Made by a program: the position numbers and the translations under genes
The notes under the pieces: generated by a model
What the model saw: the letters and a program-made list of their open reading frames with translations, nothing else
Databases searched by the model: none
What the model was told of the DNA's origin: nothing
DNA from: Agapetus fuscipes
Lineage: Eukaryota; Arthropoda; Insecta; Trichoptera; Glossosomatidae
NCBI GenBank assembly: GCA_951799405.1
Contig: OX637350.1
Coordinates: forward strand, 7,425,852 to 7,489,851
DNA length: 64,000 nt
Direction of reading: 5' to 3'
Part shown: one piece after another, positions 55,385-64,000 of the stretch
Numbering within the stretch: the first letter of the stretch is position 1
Layout: the number at the start of each line of letters is the position of its first letter

Positions 55385-55660
55385 TTTGCAATCATTGACA
55401 TATGATATCTGTGGACTAGAAATTATTTTAACGATAGACAATATATATCTGTTTCAACCTACATACGAAAATTGTCATTAGTAAGAAAGCGAACAAATAA
55501 CTTCACAGTAGCATTTCCATGTGAACAAAAAAACTCGGGCAAATGTAAAATTGTTTCTAGAAAGGTGGCAGCATTGCCGCGTGCGTACTATGCCTGGAAC
55601 AGTCCGGACATAGACGCATGCGTTATAAATCGTGTGATCGATAAAATTGACGAAGTTTAG
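55385..55660 (+). repeat. Unclassified repeat (copy at 35838-36092)
   Basis: Shares ATCTGTGGACTAGAAATTAT and the following 150 bases with 35838-36092. A 62-codon frame at 55472-55660 ends YYAWNSPDIDACVINRVIDK; no family recognised. Confidence 0.5.
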
Positions 55661-56502
55661 AATTTTAAAGGAAAAAAACATTATTTTAAGACATTATGGC
55701 ATGTATTGTAATTGGGTGTCAAAACGCAAAATGAAGAAAGCAAGAAAACATAAAATTTGCCACGTAAAAACATATTGTGTATGACTACACAACTGCAACG
55801 TTTGACAGGACTGGGACAAAAGTGTTAGATAGTATGTATCAATGCAGTAAGTTAGTTTCTGCTTCTTTATGTTATTACTCAATTTTTGCAATGAACAGAG
55901 CTGGCGCCGCAGGAGAGCTTTTAGCGGCTTGGCTGGTGGTCGGAGGGGGGGGGGGGGGGGATGGGAGGCAGGGGGTCACAACACGATTTATAGAGTCACT
56001 TTTGAATCAATCCCTTCAAGTGAAACGTCCATTTCTTACAATAATGTCCCGCTGGAAGTTTCCGCAAAAACGGAAACAATCGTCCCGAGCGATAAAAAAA
56101 CTTCTGTACGATTAATGTGGGCGATTCTGCTTCCAATAACGGTCCGGGGAATAGCGCGCAAACAATTTAATCGGTGCTTTAATGCCGGGGAAACGTGACA
56201 TTTTCCTGTATAATTTTGATGGAATCTATTAAATATAGATGTTGCTTTTAATGGATTATCCAATGAGGGTTCCTAGTTCATAATGTAAATACGTATTTTA
56301 TATCTTGGCAAGTAATGTGAGTTCTTACGTATTCTGGTTATTAAATTTTCTGATTTATATAATATGTTAAAAGACAATGAATTAATGCATTATGTTCTGA
56401 GAAACCAGCTGGTGGTAGAATGCCATATGCTCAGATACCAAAAAGAATCATGACCGGTCACCATGGAAGAGAAAGAAACGTGGGATTAATAATAATAATA
56501 GT

Positions 56503-56762
56503 TATTCCTTGACTTATAGGTTAGTATGAGGCTGACCACCCATAACTGTAAAAAATGGTTCACTTTTCCAACGTCACCCCTGTGTCAGGGAAGGTCGGCA
56601 AAAGTTGTAGGGTTTACGTTCATTTGAGGTTTGAATTTTATTTGTAAGTACCTTACACATGCAGCATTTGTAGGCGCGAACTACACGTATTCATTTGTGG
56701 GCATGCATTCGATATGAGCTTTTAATGTTAATATATCTTTACAACTTAGATTATAGATAGTT
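56503..56762 (+). repeat. LINE-X2 3' unit, intermediate type
   Basis: Full length, TTCCTTGACTTATAGGTTAG to CTTAGATTATAGATAGTTAG. Confidence 0.8.
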
Positions 56763-56839
56763 AGACAATATTTTGAGTGCCATTTTATGTATTCACCGCA
56801 ACATGGGAATACTGAGAACTGAAACAAGGGATCACTGAA

Positions 56840-56990
56840 CACAGGGAAGACCGAGGCTTAGATGGAAGGACGTAGTAAGGAAATATGTTACACAGCTTCT
56901 GCAGGTTACAGTCTGGAAAATGGTGGAAGAGAACAGGTGGAGATAGAGGCATAAGCTTAAGAAGTTTAAGATGGGCTCAACGCCATAAAA
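56840..56990 (+). mobile_element. LINE RT C-terminal fragment
   Basis: A + strand reading gives GRPRLRWKDVVRKYVTQLLQ and VWKMVEENRWR, the GRP..W.D block near the C-terminus of many insect LINEs. It starts only about 80 bases after the LINE-X2 unit. Confidence 0.55.
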
Positions 56991-57135
56991 ATATATCAGC
57001 TAGTTATAGCATAGGTGTCATTAAGCCCCATTAATCTTTTCTTCTGCATATAAATACACAATTAATTCAAAGCCATAATTTGTATATGCTGTCTCAATGT
57101 GATAACACAAACATGAAGATTACACAAAAAAAAAA

Positions 57136-57215
57136 TCACCTGTAGATGGAAGGTACTGCGTCTCCCGAAACTAGTAGTAGGTATATAAAATAAATTAAAC
57201 TCGAAGAGACTTGTA
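57136..57215 (+). mobile_element. Penelope-like family C pseudo-LTR fragment, decayed
   Basis: CCTGTAGATGGAAGGTACTG and CGTCTCCCGAAACTAGTAG follow 17228-17276, with GAAAC intact and the CTGANGA box changed (CTGTAGA). Confidence 0.5.
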
Positions 57216-57989
57216 AAAAAGTTGATTTATTGTTTAAATTTTTGAAGGAAAATTGCTTCCGCATAATAAAATTTAATAATAAAGACTATTTTGAATTGTC
57301 TACTCTAAATGAGCGAACACAATATGAGCCCCGTGTTGCATTTTTTTTATTAACCTTGTCATATATTTTTATATATGTACTCGTTAGTACTTCGCAATGC
57401 GAAAAACCTTGGTAGGCAGCTTTACAAATATTTATGGTTTTGATAACTTTTTAAATTATCAAACCCATAAACATTTTTGCAACCTACGATATTGCAAAAA
57501 ACGGGTTATTAGAAAACAAAATATCACCAATAAAGTTTCACTGCTTTGATCGTGCAAATTTCGAGTGCAAACATTCAAAAGCTAAAACACGACAATACTC
57601 TAATGTATAAAACGAATGCATTGTTTCAGTTTTAGTCTAAAAAATAACTAATTGTTTTTATCATCAAAGACCCGTTCTTAAATATATTTGTTTTGTAATT
57701 CTCCGCATCTTTGTCTGGGGCGTAATGCGTTTTTTCTTGCTTTTTTGATTAAAGAAAAGTTCACGCAACCACAATACATTTTTCATATTTAAATTTGAAT
57801 TTTTGCGCTGCGTCTAGTGCAGTCCGGGGATCGCTGGAGAAGAATAATTGCTGCTTCCGCAGGGGTTACAACCTTCAGTAATGAGGAATAAGACGAAGAG
57901 GAAATTGGAAAACTTAAAAGTGCTTTTTGAATTGAAAAATGAAGTATGGGATAAAGTCGTCATAAAGATGTGATGCTTGAATACATTGT

Positions 57990-58455
57990 TCTCTTAAGTA
58001 ATGAAGTTTTAAAAGTTTTACTAATCATTGATGGAAGCCAACTTCGATTCCCGAAGACGGTGGTCTACAGTGTTTGTCTGATGGTATATAAAGCCTTCAA
58101 TGGCTTGACTCCACCTTATCTGACTGACATGATTTCGCCTCTTGAGATGGGTGTGAGGAGGCAGACACTCAGATCTGCGGGCGATGGTGCGATCAATTTG
58201 GTTCAGCCGCGCCGTCAGATGCAAATACATTTCGGAGACAGTACTTTCCGTGTTGCGGATGCAGTGGAGAGGAACAGACTGCCAGCCGGAGTGAAGAACT
58301 CCAAATCTGTGGGTGTATTTTGTGGAGCACTCAAGATACACCTTTTTCTAAAATCTTATCCGTGATCGGAGAGGGCCCTTGAGGTGTGACACACACAAAA
58401 ACGGCGTATTCTTATCATTTGTAATTTGAAATAAATAAGGCTGATATATTATCTA
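57990..58455 (+). mobile_element. CR1/L2-like LINE, second copy of the 14080 family
   Basis: The frame to 58365 reads FPKTVVYSVCLMVYKAFNGL, TPPYLTDMISPLEMGVRRQT and VERNRLPAGVKNSKSV, close to the 14267-14758 frame. It is 5'-truncated to about 340 bases of coding sequence. The tail GGAGAGGGCCCTTGAGGTGT and AATAAATAAGGCTGATATAT is again SINE-A-like. Confidence 0.82.
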
Positions 58456-58579
58456 TAAAGCAGATTGTCAAAAGTACAAAAATCGACATGAAAAGGAAGT
58501 TTACGGAGTACAAAAAATATCGAATAGAAGTTGCACGCTTTCAGGGCACAGTTGACACAAGAGAGTTGTTTTCCGGGAT

Positions 58580-58825
58580 CAGTACCCTTAGTACGAGTTG
58601 CAAAACTTAAGTAATGTAAAGTTTACGGCAATTATTAAACAGTGATTTCCCCCAAAATCTGCCGTTTTTGTTTGTTTAAACTTGATTTTCTTCATCACTG
58701 TAACTCTTTTGCTAAGACCATAAAGTTTAAGTAACAAAAACGGCAGATTATGGGAGAAATCACTCTTTAATATTTTCCATAAACTTTACTTTTATCAAGT
58801 TTTGCAACTCGTACTAAGGGTACTG
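58580..58825. mobile_element. Foldback MITE, single copy
   Basis: AGTACCCTTAGTACGAGTTG at the left and CAACTCGTACTAAGGGTACT at the right; the interior is the same as the tandem pair at 44127-44610. This copy defines the single-unit boundaries. Confidence 0.75.
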
Positions 58826-59826
58826 TTGCCATGGTCTATCAAAGCTTAGTATAAAAAGTCAATTAGGTAATAAATGACAATCAAATTTCGTAAATTTTCA
58901 GTGTTAATACGCAAACCATACAAAATATATATAATAGTGTTTCTTTGCCTTAAAAAAGTGGACACAAACTGTTGACACTTATCCAGGGAAAAAGATTTTC
59001 AATACGTACGTCCTTCACCAATGTATGCGTTGCACACAAGAGCGCAATCCAGAACATTGTATTGTTTCGTTTGAGCAAGTTAAAGGAAAATCTGTTAGAG
59101 CGAAAAGATGAAAAGAGAAAAAGTGATTTAAACTAGGAAATACATTTCACATTCGCGCAACGCTTCCGGAGTTTTTCAATAGAATATACATTTCCCTACA
59201 GAGAAACTCATTGTATTATTGTCAGCTTTCAAGAAATATTATATGCATTTCACAGAATGAATATTGAATATATAATAATAATATTATGAATAAATATAAT
59301 ACCAAAAGGAATATTAAGCAGTAGTAACAAATGAGCACTTAATTATGTTAATGTGCTTCGTATCATAAAGCTCCCATTTTTATATCCCTAATGTGTTAAA
59401 CGGCTCTTTTTTTACTTCTGTGAAAAGTAATTTACCTCCCTTTTATGATCCACGCTTTCACCAGACTAAAGTACCTCGCGAAGTGAAGATTAATTTCTGC
59501 TAGTTTTATGAAATGGGATCTCACGACGCATGTTTAAACAGATCTGACTTATATAGTCCTTAAATTTTACTGCCAGTTACAACTGCATTATAGTTCATTC
59601 CTTTGTGCTGCCGAAATTATGACGAAATTTTTACATATAATACGTAATTTTTTTAATGAAGTAATAAAATACAAAAATTCAAAGAGTTTTATAAAAGAAA
59701 TTCAGCCTGACAGCTTTCAATACACAAAATAATTCGGAAACATTTGATCCATAGTTTATCCACAAATCATCGGGTTTATGGTAGGAAAATTCACTAATGA
59801 TGTTGGATGATCAAAGAGGGTTAGCT
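58826..59826. other. No feature recognised
   Basis: AT-rich sequence without frames above 60 codons or repeats shared with the rest of the window. Confidence 0.45.
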
Positions 59827-60100
59827 ACCGGTCCGTAGTCTAGTGGCAAACACTTCTGACTCGTAAATGGAAGGTTGTGGGTTCGAATCCCAGCGGAGCA
59901 CAAAAATATACCATTTATATTTTCAAATATGCTCTTCGCTGGGTAAAAATTCATATACATTTACCAAAGATCGGTCACTAAAGGCCCATCCAGCCTTACA
60001 GCAACTGGATCTTGCTTGAGAATTGGCGCTTTCTACAGCGACGAGGTGTGATACACACAAAAAGAGCGCTCACCAAATAAATCATCCTAATATTATTTTT
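59827..60100 (+). mobile_element. SINE-A, complete reference copy
   Basis: Head ACCGGTCCGTAGTCTAGTGG (A-box-like) and GGGTTCGAATCCCAGC (perfect B-box), the body CCAGCCTTACAGCAACTGGA, and the tail GAGGTGTGATACACACAAAA, AATAAATCATCCTAATATTA. Pol III promoter boxes lie about 40 bases apart as in tRNA-derived SINEs. Confidence 0.9.
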
Positions 60101-60660
60101 AGCTGGGTCTGAAAAACAGCGTTAGAATTTTACGTCATTACATACTAACCGAAAAGAAATCCATTCACGAGAATGTATCGTAACTTTTCTTAAGTAATAT
60201 GAAAATCTCAATTCTCATTTTGTACTCTCGTAATTTGTACCGTTGAGTTTAAATTTATCGCACGTAATTTGTAAAGAAAAAAAAACGCGCCTGGAAACGG
60301 GAACACACTCTCGGCGTTAACATGAAGGAAATGTTTGAGGCGGGGCAAGGTCAGAGTGTGTTCGGCTAGTATTTCAAGTGTTCGGTAACAGGATACGGGA
60401 GCGAACATCACACCAATTTCCATTTCAATCGCTCGTACATAAAACATGTTGCTCTCGTAATCACGGAGTGAAAAATACCAACAGAATTTTCAGCAGCGAG
60501 AATAATTCCCAGCTAAAAACAAACCGGCTGTTTATATTTGATGAAATTCAAAACTTTTGAATTTGTCCGCGCTGTTTCCTGTCGGTTTCTAGGGTTGCTC
60601 GATATTTTTACGCTCCCATAGCGCACATCGACATATTTAATTGCTTTTTCGTGCCATTGC

Positions 60661-60776
60661 TTTTACTTCACGGGAGGGCCTTCCGCCACTTGATAAAATA
60701 TAAAGCTTTGTATGATTGTCAATGTGCTGTGGGTCTTTATGGCACGTACATACAGGACGTGTATTAGGAGGGTTTG
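60661..60776 (-). repeat. Unclassified repeat (inverted copy of 41569-41695)
   Basis: TTACTTCACGGGAGGGCCTT, CCGCCACTTGATAAAATATA and GGCACGTACATACAGGACGT are the inverse of the copy at 41569-41695. Confidence 0.6.
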
Positions 60777-61223
60777 ATCCACAGATCACGAAACATGTTT
60801 GATCATACGTGTTGTTTATAAAGAGATCATAGAGTATGTGTGAAAAATGGCTTACATCTCTAAAATAGTATCTAAATGATGAAATACAAAGAAATATATT
60901 TGAAGATTGGCAAAACGCAGTTATAGCCCAGCAATCCTTTAGACTGTGATTCAGTTCCTCCTCATTAAGTTTCCTCCCCGAAACAGAAGGTATGCTTACT
61001 TTGGGGAGTATTTATTGTAATTAGATTATTTGTAATCGTAATATTATTGTGTACATATTGATAAAAACAATAAAGACCGTATTATTATAATAAAAGACCG
61101 CTGATTTAGATGTATTTCAACAAAATTGAAAACTTTTAAACATTTCATAGAAGAGTTCCTCGCGGCATGTTAATGACTGCGTGAGGGTGCAACGTAATAA
61201 GGGTAACCTGTTGTGTAATAGTT

Positions 61224-61360
61224 ATTTATGCCACTGCCTAGTAATGATAGTCTTTGTAACACGAGTGCTAGTTTGTGCCATGAGGCGCAGCCGAATGGCA
61301 CAATAGACAGGACGAGTGTTACAAAGACTAATTACGTGCAGTGGCATACAATACTTTTTC
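61224..61360. repeat. Foldback element with a GC-rich loop
   Basis: TTTATGCCACTGC, GATAGTCTTTGTAACACGAG and TTTGTGCCAT at the left return inverted as ATGGCACAAT, GAGTGTTACAAAGACTA and GCAGTGGCATACAA. The loop is GAGGCGCAGCCGA. Likely a small MITE. Confidence 0.6.
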
Positions 61361-61567
61361 TACGACCATAAAATAATAATAAAATAAGAAATAATAGGCA
61401 TTATGATGTCTTCGTTCATTTGAAGTGAATAATTAAAACCTTACCATTGTTAGAACGGATAATTTCTTGTGCGCTTCGCTTATAAACATTTTTATTTGTT
61501 GCGGTGAAAATATCTTAATTATTTACCTTTAAAGCCATTTCAATATCTTTTCAAAAAGGGATACAAT

Positions 61568-61852
61568 TTGAAGTTTTTCGAAAAATCAATTCGGTGGTTT
61601 CAGATTGAAGTAAGTAGTTCCATAACATTTTTCACTTTCATTTTAGAGATAATAACTAGTTTATCGGTTCTGTTGGCTATTTTATTTGTTTTATTGGTGA
61701 TATATTTTACCACATATTGCTGTATTAACTTTTGTACTGAATTACTTACGGGAAATAAATTACTTTATAAATCAATGACACGTTGCATTAGAAATTGGAG
61801 AGTCGGCCATTTTAACCAATGGCCGACTTATACAAACCACGCGCATGCGTGA
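61568..61852 (+). other. Open frame with hydrophobic segments, doubtful
   Basis: A 94-codon frame contains a hydrophobic run (FILEIITSLSVLLAILFVLL and onward) that would span a membrane. The bases are T-rich, which gives hydrophobic codons by chance. No family, splice signals or conserved motif support it. Confidence 0.15.
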
Positions 61853-62201
61853 AAGCATTCGGCGCCTGCGCGTGAGCGTGACTTTGTAAATCGATCAATA
61901 TAAAGTACATCGATAGACAACGTCTGTTTTTTCCGATTGTGACAAACTAAGACGAAAACTAGCTATCGGTAAACAGCGAAAACATTAGGTATAAGTTATT
62001 TACGTCAAAAACATATATGAACATGGCAGTTGCCTGGTAACTGATTTTAATAAAACCCCGCTTAAAACAAGCGTTCTTTTGTTTGGCGCACAAATCAACT
62101 AAGACGCTGCATCTATATATTTTATAATGATGGGTATGGACAAAGATGGCGAACCAAAGAATTATGAACGGAATATAATCGAAGTTATTATTTATTATTT
62201 T

Positions 62202-62466
62202 ATTCCTTGACTTATAGGTTGGTATGAGGCTGACCACCCATACTGTAAAAAATGGTTCACTTTGCCAATGTCACCCCTGTTTCAGGGAAGGTCGGCAAAA
62301 GTTGTGGGGCTTATGTTCATTTGAGGTTTGGATTTTATTTGTAAGTACACATTCAGCATTTGTAAGCGCGAACTACACTTGTTGGTTTGTGGGCTTACAT
62401 CTGAGAGCTTTAAATGAATATATCCTTGCAACTTAGATTATAGATTATATTATAGATTATAGATTA
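62202..62466 (+). repeat. LINE-X2 3' unit, younger subfamily, full length
   Basis: TTCCTTGACTTATAGGTTGG to ATTATAGATTATAGATTATT; almost the same sequence as 48497-48747. Confidence 0.85.
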
Positions 62467-63823
62467 TTTACAATTATTGCAGATAGTAGAAGTAAAAATC
62501 AATGTTATATTTATTTTCTCGTAAGGAAAAATGTATGATTACTAGAATAGGTATGCACAATAACTTCTAAGGGTTTTTTACCTCTATGAAATCATACATT
62601 TGCACAACCGCGCATGTACCTACTAAAACTCTCATTGCGCATGCGCATATTCTCATTTCAACACGGTTACCGGTTGCGTAATGTAACATTACGCAACGGG
62701 TGTAGAAATGTATGTCATTGTGATTGCGTTAGCCGTTTTGTAATTAGTAAATTACCAAATGGGAGTAGAAAAACATAAAAAAGACACAGTTTTGTGATTA
62801 GACTTGACATTGCCAAAATGGGGATACAAACCAGGCGTCTTCCGAAATCGAGTCTGAAGCGTCCAACACCAGACTAAATCTAAATTCATGTCTCAATGAA
62901 AATAGAGTTTAAAGTTGTACACCCTAGTTAGTCTAACATTTGGTTGTTCGGTCGGCTAGGCTATTTGTAGTTTCAACAAATTACTAACTCGCGACTATGG
63001 CAGCACACCCCTACGGCAGTATGACGTATGCAGGGGCGGCCAAAAAACAAATTCAGTAAATATTTGCGGCGACATTGCTTTACATTAGGGGCGTATATTT
63101 ATTCATAAATTTGTTCAGACATATTTTCCTTTATTGAAGCGATAAAGGAAATGTCGTCCCTCGTCAAAAGCCACGTCAGTTTGTCGCAAATGAGAAGGAA
63201 TTCCAACGATGCGAAGCCACCGCGAATAGACAGAACATGTTGTATTTGTTGACCATTATCTATCGTAGAGGATACAAGTAAATGAAATATCTACATTGTG
63301 AGGAGCCATGGAACAAACAATATGAAATGTTGATTCAATTTTTATTTACTTGGAAGAGAATGCATGCCATTTTTTTTTTCAAGAGACATTTATCTGTTTC
63401 TAAGGTTAAACATGATGATTGTTTTAATATTTTAATAACTTTAACATACATAACAATAAAATTTCAAATTATTAAGGATACGTTAATGTGACTTAAAGAT
63501 TTCATTTAATAATTTTTTTCTAAGCTATTGTTGAAACAGCGCACGTTACATACTGTGATAGATCCTAATACTTTATTAAACGGTGAAATGTTTTTAAAAT
63601 GAAATAGAGGAAAAAAACAATAAAAAATTAAGACATCCAAAAAAGTATCGATTTTTCTAAATGTTTCGGGTTTCAAAGCAGTACATTCCAATGAAAGACT
63701 ACGTTTTTTTGTAGTAGTTTTACACAGCCCCAAGTATAATATATTACAAAAATTACCCTTTTTGCCGTAAAAATAACAATGCGTAGAAGATAGAACCGAG
63801 CCCTTGGTGAGTGATTAATTTTC

Positions 63824-64000
63824 ATATCTAATCTAATCTAAGTTGCAAAGATATGCTACATTGGAGATTTACATAACATGCATTCCCACAACCAGACACG
63901 TACAAGTTCGCGCTTGCACATGCCTCATGTGAACCTACAACATAAAAACCAAATCTCAAATGGACATACACCCTGCAACTCTTGCCGTCCTTCCCTGAAA
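63824..64000 (-). repeat. LINE-X2 3' unit, cut by the window end
   Basis: Inverted, starts with ATATCTAATCTAATCTAAGT; the older subfamily. The 5' part lies beyond the window. Confidence 0.8.

Noticed and set aside
55935..55970. G-run (about 16 G) and Gly-rich frames as a gene
   Set aside because: A homopolymer run in one place, with frames that do not agree with splice sites or any family.
2981..64000. CRISPR array from many similar repeats
   Set aside because: The repeats are about 250 bases, dispersed, in both orientations and LINE-derived; no short regularly spaced repeats exist and the genome is an animal's.

Overview
The window is a piece of an AT-rich animal nuclear genome, almost certainly an insect and probably a lepidopteran. 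The reasons are genes split by GT-AG introns, a secreted lectin with two C-type carbohydrate-recognition domains (a layout known from moth and butterfly immulectins), and dense LINE, SINE, Penelope-like and MITE debris. No bacterial-style operons, rRNA operons or CRISPR arrays are visible. The order-level assignment is inference.

Host genes. (1) A complete five-exon gene on the + strand at 19741-23557 encodes a predicted 353-residue secreted dual-CRD C-type lectin; all four introns are phase 1. CRD1 carries EPN and CRD2 carries QPD. (2) On the - strand two GC-rich segments with good splice sites and compatible phase, at 46839-46944 and 33686-33812, look like the last two coding exons of a second, unrecognised gene. 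The remaining open frames are mostly transposon remains or chance frames.

Mobile elements. Two related non-LTR families occur: 'LINE-X1', with a TTACAG-type tail, and 'LINE-X2', with a GATTA-type tail. A roughly 250-bp 3'-end unit of LINE-X2 occurs about 20 times on both strands, mostly with the same 5' boundary. A CR1/L2-like LINE (14080-14850, 57990-58455) shares its 3' tail with a tRNA-derived SINE ('SINE-A'). A second tRNA-derived SINE ('SINE-B') is also common. SINE-A has inserted into SINE-B at 10.7-11.07 kb, and SINE-B into a Penelope-like element at 16.86-17.18 kb. These family names are mine, for this window only.

The most striking signal is a set of hammerhead-ribozyme-like motifs, several in inverted pairs, in at least five sequence lineages. 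The clearest sits in the direct pseudo-LTR of a Penelope-like element (16.23-17.34 kb) that also keeps a GIY-YIG endonuclease reading frame and an inverted pseudo-LTR copy.

Layout: 0-6 kb LINE-X1, LINE-X2 and other LINE ends; 6-18 kb SINE, Penelope-like and CR1-like mosaic; 19.7-23.6 kb lectin gene; 24-31.8 kb very AT-rich with hairpin MITEs; 31.8-32.9 kb 30-bp minisatellite containing a 5S/tRNA/poly-A composite; 33.3-33.8 kb foldback element and putative last exon of the - strand gene; 34-46 kb SINEs, MITEs and LINE pieces; 46.5-46.9 kb GAT-rich microsatellite and - strand exon; 48-64 kb further LINE, SINE and hammerhead-bearing repeats. Coordinates of repeats are by eye and may be off by several bases; hammerhead, SINE and splice calls rest on motif reading, not on computed models.
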